DNA from: Jaapia argillacea MUCL 33604
Taxonomy: Eukaryota > Basidiomycota > Agaricomycetes > Jaapiales > Jaapiaceae
NCBI GenBank assembly: GCA_000697665.1
Contig: KL197739.1
Coordinates: 313,673 to 377,672, forward strand
Reading direction: 5' to 3'
DNA: 64,000 bases
Numbering within the stretch: the first letter of the stretch is position 1; the number at the start of each line of letters is the position of its first letter. Shown here one piece after another: positions 13,111 to 24,772 of the stretch. Under the pieces are notes generated by a model, which was not told the origin of the DNA, searched no databases, and saw nothing but the letters and a program-made list of their open reading frames with translations. Position numbers and translations under genes: made by a program.

Positions 13111-16100
13111 ATGTGTCTCGGCCAGAACTCCGCTCACCACGCAGTCCAATACCTCAATGCGCAACTTAGCGTTCTTTGGGAGAACGCACTCGAATGTATA
13201 GCTCACAATAGCCATGGGCTGAAGCCACTGGAACGCGTCCGTTATGACTTTGCACTTGCAGAGTATCACTTCGGTGCCCAACAGTCCTCGGACGTTGCGC
13301 AACAGGACGATGTGATGTTCAGAGCCGTCTTTGACAAACCAAGGTTGGAATTCGTCTGCAACCACGAAGCTATCCTCTACCTCAAGATCAAGGAAGGTCA
13401 TTTCAATCGAGAGTTTACCAAATCGGAGGAGCCTGCTTTCTGGCCTAGTCGGTAAGGAAGTTATAACCCGCCTCTGAGTCAACTCACTGAGCGCCATGGC
13501 ATTGTGTAGTGACCAGAATGTCGAGGTGAAAGATCTTGAGCTCGCTTTCCGAATGGACTTCTCGGTCTCTGGAATCCGAGGCCACAGCACCAAGATTGGA
13601 AATGGAGTTCACGTCATTCAGTTGATGGTCCTTGATTTCTCCAGTCCGTCACACCCTCCTTGTCGACTTTGATTATCAGCTCACATCCTTGTACTACCAG
13701 CTGCCAACCTCGTCTCTAAAGTTGACATCGCAGAGGGACGCGATTCTCTCAAATACTACTCAACCAAATATCTCGAATTCCTCCACCAAGCCGGCCACCA
13801 TGTCCTCTTCTCACTTCCCGACTTTGACGATAATCGACTCGCTCTGAAGATCGACTACTCACTTGACTCTCATAACGTTCGCAATGCCGAATCGGAGGTA
13901 TCCGAAGTGTGGGGCATCTCTATCGCCGAGATCAACGAGTCGCTCGCGTCCAAATGGTTGAAAGCAGCTATTCTCGCCGAGGATATGGAGCGTGGGTTGA
14001 TCGAGATGGACCATAAGGCCATTTGCCTTGCCGAATATCGAAGCATTTGGGTCGAAAAGGCTGGCGAGTCTGCGTCCGACGTGCAGTTCCACATCAAGTG
14101 TGGTGCTCCGAAAGTGAAGGCCCTCTGTAACAAAGAGGTGTTCTTGTGCTTCAAGATTGACGAGTTCCTACTTTACGATGGGGAGGACTTCACAGTGTGA
14201 GTCTCGCCGTCATTTTCTGAAAGGAGTCATCAGTTTCATTGCTTACTTTTATTCTATAGCCCTGCGAAACACACATACTCTGATTGGGAAATCGTGTTCG
14301 TCGTCGATATTGTGCACCAGAAAGAAGAAGAAGGCGTCGTGAACCTCAAGCTGGATATGACCAGTGCGTACCAATGCAATCTAACCCAATGGTTTTCTCA
14401 TAGCGTTGTTCGATAGCCATCCGTATCTGCGAACATCTTTCCGTGTTCAGCGGTTTCGAACTATCTGAAGAGGCTGGAGTAAACTACAAGACTCACCTCC
14501 TGAAGTTCATCCAAGATCACTACCTCACTCTTCTCGAGAGCTCCTCCTTCAATGTCTTCTATCATATCGACACCCGTCTTCCCGCTCTCCCTGTTACCCC
14601 GAGTCGTCCTTCCACCGGCAGCTCCGATACCGAGAGCATCAACACTCACGTTGACGACAAAAGGCGCTCTGCTTGGAAGGGAATCATCGAGAGATCGGAT
14701 ATGCATGGGTTCGACTTTGTCCAAGCCATTTCGCCAGCGTCGATCACAGAGCATTTCAAGACGTTATGGAAGAATGCACACACCAGCACGGACGATCACA
14801 TCAAGTGTCTACGGGAATGGTCCTACGATGAATATTTCAAGGCTACCTTCGGCGTCCTATCTTTACGTCTATTGTCGAACGGAAAAGCGGTTGTTTGGGT
14901 GCAACTCGAGGAGGGTCATTTGAAGACGTTGCGTAATTGGTTGCTTTGGTCTGAGTGAGTCACATCGTGCTGCTGGTCCTGTTTACAACTAACACGGTAT
15001 GTTCACTTGTAGAGCTAAGGAGCGTCACTTCAAGAACTGGAGGTTGGCGTTCGAAGTTGATTTGAAGATGGTCGACCATGACGAGGTAGCCTCGTCCTCA
15101 GAGTCATGGCTCATGCGGTTCTTGGACTCTTTGCTTGGCAAGAAACACGTTGAACAAAGCGAACATCGTACCACTAGGCACTTATCCTCGACTTGAGCAG
15201 TATGTTGTACCCACTTTCATTTGTGAACAGACAACTCATGCGAAGGTCACACCTCCAGATGCTGAATTCCTGTACGATTTGTCCTCGTTTGAGGGCCTGA
15301 TGCTTGGTGGCCGATCTGCTCTCGGACGGGTAAAGTCGGCAGTCCACTACATAAGGGAGCACTACTTCCACCACCTCACATACCACGGCCATCACATCCT
15401 TCACTCCATCCCCGTCTGGAAGGCCGACTCACGTCCTCCTGCGATGGGCCTCACCGACGTTACTTACCAGGTTTACTCGAAGCATATTCAGAATCGATAC
15501 AACTGTCGTCACACATCCAAATCCTCAGAAGCCATCATTGTCGTTCTTGGCATGATCAACTTCCAGCCACTTCCCTCCGAACGACTTGCATATTCCACTG
15601 AGTGGATCGTCAAGAACCGTGGTGGATTTTCCCCTGGTACCGTCTGTCTTTCCAAGAAAATCTTCTTGGAGGACCGCCTTTTGGCCATTCTCAGTAAAGT
15701 CAACGCCGAGACCACCATTGTACCTGTCTTCCCCGACGCGGAGGAAGATGGCGAGTGGCAGATGGAACTCACGACCTGGGGAAAGCGCCGAAAGAATCGT
15801 GTATGCAAGTGGGAACAGGTCAAGGATTGCGAGTCTGGCATGGACTTCAAGTGGGATCACACCGATAAATGGAGCCATGAGCATCAAGGCAGCGTCGATG
15901 ATAAGAATAACGGCACCTATACTGTGGCCTGTGAGTTCACAAGTTTTGCATCCCTAATCACCTCTCTCAAACCTCCTTCAACTCAGGTCAAACGAAGAAT
16001 GTGCTCCACTTCCCTCCGACGTCGAAGCACGGCCTGCTCGATATCGCCGTGAGTGGTGAAGTAAGCGTTATCCTGGCTTTCAAGGGCACCACCAAGACAT

Positions 16101-17153
16101 GGAGGTACGATCCGCGGAGCATCGAACCATGCACCTGAACTAATACCGATCTTATAGCACGAAAACATCCGGCGTATGGGCAGCCACCCTCTCCATGTCT
16201 TCATCACATTCGAGTGGAATGACCTTCAGCGTCACCGGGGACTTGCATCCCAAATATGAGACTACTCACGTTCACCAGGAATCCATCCACCCGAAGTACA
16301 AAGGCCTTCGGTCTATGCTCGAGGCACAACTCCCTCATCAAGTCGACCTTCGCGAGCTCTCTACGGAACTCCGACAGTCTTTCGGCGGGGTTTGGGAGCA
16401 TTGCTTCCCCGGTTTGCAAGCCTACTCCCTTTGCAATCCCGTTTTCAACCACAACAGCGACCTCCGTTTCGAGCTCCGCCCCTATACTCCGTCCAGTGCC
16501 ACTCTTTCGCCCCCACCAATTGGTCGGCCCCGTTCCAGCACTCGTAGTGTATCTCGCAGCAGCGACGCTTCCATCGCATCTGATGCCAGCGCTACCTCGT
16601 CCACTCCCTCCAAGTCAGGCAAATCCAAAACTTGTATGTCATTCACCTCCTTTTCCCTCCGATTAGGCTAACAGCCGTCTCCAGTTTTTCAGAAAGCCAA
16701 AGAATTCGTCCACGATGTGATAGACGGTCACCATAGGTCGGGTTCTGAATCTTCAGAGACCTGGCCATCACCTTCAGCTCTCACATCCCCCACGTCCGAC
16801 TATGATTCTCCTCTGAGGACACCGATTCTCGAACGTGCTGGGTATTTGGACACGGCCCAGATCGCCGACTCCACTCCTGAGGGAACTCAAGATGGAATCG
16901 ACGGTGACGCTGTTCTCAAGGAGGGATTCGCGGGCAAGCTGCCTGCTAAGAAGGCTGATCTCAAAGCTCCTTCAACTATCCAGCTTCCTCCTCCTGTTAT
17001 CGTTCGCCACAGGTGAGGACCCCTGCCTCAGTAATTTATTGTCCATCTAAGCCCCCTCCCCCCTTCAGGGAAGATTCGATTACAAACCCCACGAAAAAGT
17101 CGGGATCGATTAGACGAGGTCTCAAGAGCTTGAAACAGGGCCTTTCACCTTGA
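13111..17153 (+). CDS. Large repeat-built protein, 1161 aa, unknown function
   Basis: Eleven exons join in phase with no stop: 13111-13451, 13510-13643, 13701-14196, 14260-14363, 14417-14954, 15013-15148, 15201-15930, 15987-16104, 16158-16633, 16685-17012, 17069-17153. The start MCLGQNSAHH is the first ATG after the leader. No signal peptide or membrane segment is seen. The first 600 residues contain three similar modules of about 210 aa. Each has a hydrophobic strand of the type LYLKIKEGHFN or VWVQLEEGHLK, then a phase-2 intron (near residues 114, 324 and 538), then a segment like DWEIVFVVDI or NWRLAFEVDL. Two modules also share a phase-1 intron about 40 residues later. After residue 900 the chain becomes Ser/Pro-rich, and it ends in a basic stretch. 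I do not recognise the family. Confidence 0.85.
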
Positions 17154-18080
17154 CTCGTGGCCGGCAGCGAATATGGTTCATTGACAAGTTTATCCTCGAC
17201 CTTACTTAATGTGTGCTCTGCACCCATTTTCGCTGCCTCGAGAGTATTTTCCTCGGCGTATTCATTCATCACTTTCCCTCTATCTTCCACTTTTTGGTCC
17301 AACCTATTTCTTATCCCTTCGGTCATTCTCGGGTCTGTTATTCTGGGACTTTATCATTCCTACCATCTTCTCAGATCTCGTCTCATTTGTAGCCGGCAAG
17401 TCGATCTCGTATTGTAGTACTGAATGTATTTCTACCATCATTCTAGAATGCTCTGAAATATGATAGGGCGACATATTGTATGTCTCCATTACTTCTGAAG
17501 CTGTCGATGTTGCTTTCTTCACCCAACGGGTTGCCTCCCCGAGGCAGACCCGCCGTCGCTCACTGCCATGGACGGGATAACGGGTTTGTTCGAGCAATGC
17601 CAAGATCTTCGTCGTTAGCAACCTGGGAGGGTGAAGAGGCGAGTCGTCCATTTCATTAATGTTCCACCTCGTTTCATCGTCCGGGCCTACCTTTCATTTG
17701 CACCACTAAGTACTGCGGTCCCCCCAAGTACAGTACTTACTAATCCATATGAAAGATAACATACATTCCACAAACAAGAGCCTCTCGAAGTCAATGGCGA
17801 CCCAGTGGTGTAGAAACCCTCTCAGACAACGCCAAAGGACTCCGTCCTTGCGGGGATATTCTGTGCCGGCGATATGGGGCCGGCGTTCCTAGTGTTGCCT
17901 CCTGATGGAGAGGAGGGTGCTTGTGCATCGCACGAGCCCGGCAACGGGCTCGCACTCAATCCAGAAGGGGTGCAATACGCTTGAGTTGTACAGGCGACGA
18001 AAATATCGAAGTAAGCCGTCACCCGTAAGTATCACGAGCAGCCGTAGCAATGCAAAATAAGTAGTCTCACAGCCGAGTGG
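17154..18080. other. Intergenic, no gene seen
   Basis: 3' flanks of two converging genes. Open frames on both strands around 17150-17650 are short and low in complexity. A C-rich hairpin-like stretch (cgagcccggcaacgggctcg) lies at 17933-17952. Confidence 0.4.
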
Positions 18081-19550
18081 TCATGGGTCATCAAAGTGGC
18101 CATGCCGACCACGAACTTCAAGGGAGCTCGCTGCCATCTCGAAAGAGCCGTCGTCAATATACCCGAGACCCGGGTTAATGTTGGTTGTAAACTCGTGAAA
18201 AGATGAGCTGGCTGAGGAACTTGAGTTGTCTATCGAACGTCCTGATCTTGAATCTCCTTGTCTTTGTTGATAACCAAGGCGGTACAGGTTCAGGACCAGC
18301 CGACAAGTCTGTAAATCGAATGGGTGTTGAGCGCTCGAAAAAAAAGGGGGTGAAAGACGACATACCGAGAATGACAGAACCGTCCATAACCACCTAAACC
18401 TCAGCCTTCAGTCACGAGTTAAATCAATCAAGAGAACGAACATACGAGAACACGATCATCCCTGGTACAGGTCCGGCGTTGACGAAAAGAGCTGCATTAA
18501 GAACCATTATCCCTAGACACCCAGCGCGTCTGATGAGTTCGAGATCATCTAGAGAGCGAATGAAGCCCACCAAACTGTATAAGAAAGACCCAACTCCCAT
18601 CACGAATGAAGATAATCATGACAGGAGTCCTGCCCCAGCCTGATTTGATGGCGGAGGACGTCTTGTACAGTGTGAAGCCCAATAGCATGACCTGAATTAC
18701 GAGGCTCATGGAACTACGACTTGTCAGTACCACAGCGACGTGCATGGAAGGAGTACTCACTTGATGTACCCGAGGAAGGCCATGCTTGAGCGCGTCGTTA
18801 CGGGGGAACACGCGAAACTGAACTCCATCTTTGGAATAAAGATGATATACATTGGTATAATAGTGATCACTTCGAAAGCGAAGGCTCAGACTAGGATCTT
18901 GGCGATGAGTGAGCTCCGACTATAGAGTGCGTACACTGAGTTCATCCACGACGAGAACCTGAGTAAGATGAAGCGAAAAAAGTATAACACTTCACCAACC
19001 TCTAAGCATGAGGATGGCTTCGACAGAGAAGCTCAGCAACTGTGTGGCCGCGGACTGAAACGAGAACCACGCGAGACATCCACCCGGACGCTGATCAAGG
19101 CTGCTGAATTCACCAGCGCCTTCTAAGAAAATTAACCTGGGATACTACCAGTGTTGAGTAACGGTGTAAGCGATATTTATGGCCGGACTTCACATACGTC
19201 TCCATTACGATTGATAGATACCGGTTGAGAAGGAAGAGCCACTTCACCGCAGATGTTTTAGGCTGTCTGAGAGGTGAATGAAACTGAACGGGAGAAGGGT
19301 TAGTGCAAAACACATTGGAAGATGATCAGGGTAACGCGTACTTCCATCTGAACTCGACCTCATCATCGAAAGTGATGCATAGGTCCCAAACGAGAAAGGC
19401 CAGTGAGGCGACTACAACACGTGTCACCACACGACTAACTGAAGCGCGGTGATATGGAATCATACGCACGCGCACTGTAGCTGACGGCTTTGAGACTACC
19501 AAGGTCAACAGGCGGAATGGCCAGGGGTGGGCTGGATAGGAGGACATTGA
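18081..19550 (-). pseudogene. DUF6533 seven-helix membrane protein gene, broken copy
   Basis: Exon by exon this matches the two intact paralogues at 22132-23715 and 24773-26281: the WDLCITFDDEVEF signature near 19350-19400, the AVKWLFLLNRYL helix, a helix ending ILMLR, the SGWGRTPVMIIFIRDGSWVF loop, and the C-terminal FTTNINPGLGYIDDGSFEM motif, with stop at 18081-18083. Two features say it is dead or dying. A TGA (18886-18888) sits in frame in the fifth exon. In addition, the reading frame leading into the DUF6533 exon has no ATG: the only nearby ATG is out of frame once the intron is removed. It lies head-away from the two intact copies. The TGA could be a sequencing error, but the second defect makes that less likely. 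Confidence 0.7.
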
Positions 19551-19559
19551 GAACCGCTG

Positions 19560-21060
19560 AAGGGGTCGGGGACTAGGCAGAGAACGCAACAACCTGGAAC
19601 TATTCAAAAGTAATGTGGCTGGGCATAGGGGGCCAATGTGGTATGGGTGAAGACGGCCGGACGACGGTGACAATCCAAGCAATGAACTCTGAAAATTCAG
19701 GTGGTGAGCTCACGGGGGGGGGGGGTTTACGACATTCTGGATGATCATCAAGGTTGACCGTCGGGAGAACCAGCCGACCCCTGTTTTCAAATGAGATCCC
19801 TTTGCTTCCGCTGCTTCCTGCTTGACCGAATCCGTCAAAATCGTTGTTGGTGGGAGAATTTGGCTTGAGATCTCCGCAATTTATCAACACTCTATCACGA
19901 CCTGCACTCTCGGTTGCTACGCGATTGTATAAGTGATGACAATACGAGAATCCGATGCGCGGACTCATCATTACATCGAGCGCTGAAGCCCTGGCCCATC
20001 GTGGTTTCATTGCCAATGTAGAGGGCGCCTCGCTGTGCAACGATAAGGGTCCACTCCACTTTTTGGTCCACCGATTTCCTCGTCCACAATACCCTGACTG
20101 CGAGGCTGACGCGTTGACGCCCACCTGAATGTGATGGTGCCCACTGTAACACCGCACGCCTGATTCTAGAGACACCCCAAGTCATTTGCAGCTGGTGAGT
20201 CCTTCCAGTGATCATAATTGGCTCCACCAGTTCCTGCGTTTGGGAGTAAACCAAATCACCATGTTACTCTTGCCAAGTCCTTCTGACCAAGTCCGATTGT
20301 GCCAAACCACTTCGACCACTGCCGCAAGTTCTACCACCTCGATGTCCTTGTTCTTTTCGGGAACAACACTCAATGACGGCATATACAGACACCGAGAATC
20401 GAGGAGATCAATGGACCGGATTAACCTTGGCTCTGCCACCATCGCAAAGTTGCACTGGTTCACCATCCAGATGGCCTCGTGTCTGATTGAAAATGGGCTT
20501 CCAAGATTGCACTGGTCAGTAAGTACAAGCTCTTCGGTTCCCCTTCATCTTGAAGCATGCTCAACGCAGCTGAAACCCTGATTCCCTGAATCCGGCTAGT
20601 CGTCGGAATATTTTTCCAATGGGAACAGCGATGCCTTTCTCACAAACTTTACAGGAGCAATCAGATTCCAGTTTCCCCTTACTCCAACCTATTTTCGCTG
20701 ATCGTAGTGAGGGAGACGGACCGCTTTCCCACTGATCTTTCTGCGACCTGGGCAGTCCTCAGCGCGATATTGGCTGATCCTCGTGTCATACCCCGCTATC
20801 TTCACCGCCACTGGTCCCCCTACCCAGCCCGGTTTTTATTTTCAAAACATTACCCCGGTAGTGGTTGATTAATAGACGGGCATCAAACCCTGGGAGATCC
20901 TGTCGTGGCTCATCCTTGGAGCGAATGAGCCTCCAGCTGGCTGAGCACAGACACCCCTGAAGCCTATATCACACGCGACCTTCAGCTCACCTCCTTCCCT
21001 TCAAACAAAACACGACGCAAGTCAGCCTCTTAGTTCGGCAGTGCTGGATATTGTTAGCTC
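19560..21060. other. Intergenic, no supported gene
   Basis: Short competing frames on both strands, and a run of 12 G at 19714-19725. The last 120 bases before 21060 look like a promoter leader, but no gene is firmly identified downstream. Confidence 0.4.
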
Positions 21061-21071
21061 GGTGGGTGTTT

Positions 21072-21662
21072 ATGGATCCCTCTCAAGTTTTCCATATTTC
21101 GTCGTGCCGATCGTTCCATCTCCTGCTTCTCTTGATGGTCGCCATAGCACCAAACCCCAACGAACTTCCATTCGTTCAGTCGATGCTGAGCGATCTCCAT
21201 TACCAGAACCCGGAAGGCGTTCTTGTCTGCCCATACATAGGTGTCTCCTTGGCTATCCAAGAAGACCGTCTGATGGCTGGCCTTCCATCTTCCCAGGCGA
21301 GCTCGCCTGCTGGAGGGAATAGGCAACATGACCGCCTCTTCTCCCTGGAAGAGGTTCATCCTTCCCCCTCGAAAGTTCGAGACAATATGATGGGGGTGTC
21401 GGGTCCTCCCTCCGCTCGTTCGACCGAATACGTCCCTCCCATTGGCCAGGAGCGACCGCATGGCTCCCATCCCGATTCCCGACCCTTGGCCGTAAGTAGG
21501 ACGTTTTGGAGTCTCAGGCTGTCTCAACATCGCGCCACCAGTGCCATCGTGGCGCCGACCCTGTCGGTCTGGCCACAGTTCTGGTTGGTGAATGTCAGAG
21601 ATTGGTCATCAGGTTTCGATCGGCTCTCCTTTCATCCTGGATTTCAAAGTACAGTTGCATGA
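21072..21662 (+). CDS. Possible hypothetical protein, 196 aa, weak support
   Basis: An unspliced frame starts with ATG at 21072 (MDPSQVFHI). A hydrophobic patch (FHLLLLLMVAIA) sits near residues 16-27, followed by a plausible globular stretch up to about residue 75 and then Ser/Pro-rich sequence. It could be a short signal-anchored protein or chance coding, since the opposite strand is also open over much of it (21054-21530). No family match is recognised. Confidence 0.25.
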   Translation: MDPSQVFHISSCRSFHLLLLLMVAIAPNPNELPFVQSMLSDLHYQNPEGVLVCPYIGVSLAIQEDRLMAGLPSSQASSPAGGNRQHDRLFSLEEVHPSPSKVRDNMMGVSGPPSARSTEYVPPIGQERPHGSHPDSRPLAVSRTFWSLRLSQHRATSAIVAPTLSVWPQFWLVNVRDWSSGFDRLSFHPGFQSTVA

Positions 21663-22131
21663 TTCCAGGTGAGATCTCTGAAGTTGTGGTAGGTAGTTCG
21701 TGTTGACGCGAATATATCGAATGACCTATGTAGTCCGAAAGAACTCTGTAAGTGGAGCGGTGGGATAAAATAGCCGATTGGGAGAACTCCGGCTACACAA
21801 GTTGCGATTTCGCCATCGACTGAAAGATCTATGCCTTCGATAAGATTTGACAGAACCGGTCATTCACACAGAAACCAAATCACGTGGCACGAACGGTTAT
21901 CTGTGTATTTGATCTTGACGACTTCGGGAGTAGTAAATACTTGACAATTGTTCCTCTTCGGGTGGCCTTCTCGCCCACCAAGACTCTCAGAATCTCTTCA
22001 CTTCTCGCGCCCATCACCGGGGACGTTGTAAGGACGTCCCTTTTGGAATTACGACCAACTTACTCCTCTACGTCGTCAATGCAGGGATTTTGTTGGAGTA
22101 CCACTTTCTTCGACGATCTTGCCCGCTTGTA

Positions 22132-23715
22132 ATGCTGCATCCACCTGTTTTGGACCTTTCACTGCCATTGTTTGTCCCCCCAGTTCCCTTTGACACGGTA
22201 GTAGAGATCAGGTATAGCTCGCGTGCGTATTCACCATTTTGTTCTATTTTACTCCCTCACACGTTCTCAATCTCGAATCTAGTCGCATCGCTAATTTTTT
22301 TGATCTGGGATATCTGTGTCACCTTTGACCAGGAAGTAGAGTTCATATGGAAGTCAGTTTTCACTGTTTCTTTTGGTGTAATGCATGCCATTCATCAGCC
22401 GCATAGGCAACATGCACGATTCCCCGTCAAATGGTTGTTTCTATTCGTTCGGTACTGGGCTGTCGTCATTCAAACGTGCGTATCAATGTCCCCACCAGCT
22501 GGTCCAGTGCATCGTGTTTTCTAGCAGTCATTAATATCGTCACCAGGTTGATATTCTTAACAGCGACTGGTGGCATCACCAACATTGGCCTCCGCGCCGA
22601 TCAATGCGAGACCTGGTATTCCTTCCAAAGCTTCGCAACCCAGTCGTTGACCATCGCTGTCGAAATGATCCTAATGCTCCGAGGTGTGTTCCCCCATGTT
22701 CACCTAGCCAGCGATAGACGGAACCTCGTTAATCTTGTCACTCCGCTCAGTTTACGCATTGTACAACCGCAGCCGGGCAATGCGCATACTCATGCTGGCA
22801 ATCTTGGCGATCGAAGTTGCCTTCGTTGTGCCTGTCTATGTGATTTATGTTCCTCGCGTCAAGTATGGTATCCAGTGCTCTGCAACTACGACCCAGGATA
22901 GCAAGGCTCTGTTCGTCTCTATCAGGTTGGTTTGATTTACCCGATGCGCGTCACAAATTATTCACCCTGGTTCTCTCTCTTTTCTTTCCCCGTCTCCTCT
23001 CCTCCACCGATCCCTCCTCGATCTTCCGTTTCGCCGCTGTTTAGCACTGCTTCAATCCTCATTCAATTCATACTTTCTGGCTTCACCCTCGTCAAGACGG
23101 CAGGCGCGATAAAATCTGGGTGGGGTCGGACTCCCGTCATGATAATATTGATGCGTGATGGGAGTTGGGTGTTCCTAATTCAATTCGGTATGCACTATGA
23201 AAACTATTGGGTTGACCTTGATCTTGAAACGAGACCTTCTCGCGCAGGAGCCATGATGCTGAACGCCATTCACACTGTTCAAGTCGGCCCGATCAAAGGC
23301 CATATCGTCTTCACGTAAGTCAATATCAGCAATGGGAGCGTTCCATAGCTTCTGACTTCTAACTCGCGTATGCTTCTCTTCCTTAGGTGGTTCTGGGCTA
23401 TCCTATCGTTTTCTGTGAGTTTTTGGGCCCTTTCTTCATCCAATTCTTATGGCCGTGTGATAGACGTGTCGTCTCGTCCTCAACCTCTACGCCGCAGGCA
23501 AGGAAATGTCTGCAAGAAATCGACGAAGACGACGCCGTTCCAGAATCGCTGGTCAAGGCAATTCCGACGACCTTAACGTATCCTCCGGCCAATCCTCTGA
23601 CAACCCTTTGACAACCAACATTGATATCGGTCTCGGATTCGATGAAGATGGCACATTTGAGATGACTGATAGTACCTCATGGGACAGAGAACATGCGAGG
23701 AGGCCATCGAGGTAG
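22132..23715 (+). CDS. DUF6533 seven-helix membrane protein, 343 aa
   Basis: Nine exons join in phase: 22132-22222, 22283-22352, 22407-22475, 22547-22683, 22751-22925, 23045-23187, 23248-23314, 23387-23414, 23464-23715. The DUF6533 signature is near residues 30-54 (LIFLIWDICVTFDQEVEFIW) and is followed by six further hydrophobic helices. These include FPVKWLFLFVRYWAVVI, a segment ending EMILMLR, a pair around AIEVAFVVPVYVIYVP, and the conserved loop SGWGRTPVMI. After the last helix comes a basic run (NRRRRRRSR), a Ser-rich linker, and the C-terminal motif TTNIDIGLGFDEDGTFEM. The family is large in mushroom fungi and its function is unknown. A receptor-like role in the plasma membrane is often supposed, but nothing in this sequence proves it. 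Confidence 0.85.
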
Positions 23716-24772
23716 CGAGATCTTCATTCTTCCTTTTTCTCCCGCCCAGCGTGAGTGGTGCTTTGTGCAGTTAGATTACTCCCCCCATGACACAGTCTTC
23801 TGCTAGACGCCCCCGCTGACGCCGCGGCCAAATCCCCGACTACGAGCGAACATTCGCACTTTTGGCAACATGCGGGTCTATTCTTGACGCGATAACAGCT
23901 GCAGCGCCACAACGCCGGCCCTGAAAAGTCCCTTCGGCGGAAGTCTCCTCCCGCGACCTATTGATTTCCCCTCCGAAAAATCAGGGATGTGGATACTTGT
24001 GGGTGTTGTCGGCATCCCCCAATTCGCCCTCAAACAATTGGCCAACCTAGTTCCCATATCCTCGCGCTGATCGTCCAATATCTACATGTATGTACGAATC
24101 TCGTAAAGAGACCTTCTGCTGGGCCAACATTCTTATGTACAGCGGTAGATCGCGGTCCATCTTGTGCACCTCCATATCGTGTGCATTGTACTTTCATGGC
24201 TCACTTTACCCACCTGGGGGGCCGCGCAGCGAAAACATCCGTGGTAATTGCCTCCTGGGTGCAATTGGTTATGCTGAGTCGGACAGCCGATCTCCCCGGA
24301 AATCCGAGAAACCTTGGCCAGCGTTTCAGCTTCGCCGTGCTAGCATCCTACTGGTTCCATTGTAACCATTCCCCCCTTCGTCCCCCTCGTGTAAGGTGAG
24401 CGAGAAATGGCTACAGTACCCTTGTCAACGCAACAGCCCGGGCGATTTAGATTTAGATCTCCAATTCCTACAAAGTGTGGGATTGGAAATAGAGATTCCG
24501 TCATTATCAAGTCTCGAATTTCATTCTGCAGAAGTGCTTCCACGTGTTGATTCTAGATCTCCACAAGATTCATGGTTCCTGCGAGAACCATGTTACCACA
24601 AACACACGCCGAAGTCCCGACTGCTTCCAGTTGCAGGCACGACGCATAGATATACTTCAATCGTGCGAAAAGGTTGATCTGTTCCATCCCTCTTGCCCTC
24701 CGAATGCTGCAAGACTGGTTTAAGGCTTCCTAGACGCCCCCTTCACATCATCTTGGCGCCCGTGGCGTTCAT
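23716..24772. other. Spacer between DUF6533 genes
   Basis: No continuous gene is seen. Frames on both strands are short and lack a family match. A palindrome-like stretch (atggttcctgcgagaaccat) lies at 24572-24591. Confidence 0.4.

Noticed and set aside
15509-15887. Two long minus-strand frames opposite exon 7 of the 1161-aa protein gene
   Set aside because: They mirror a well-supported coding exon with consistent splice phases on the plus strand.
19714-19725. A run of 12 G residues
   Set aside because: Probably a simple homopolymer in intergenic DNA and prone to sequencing error; no further structure around it.
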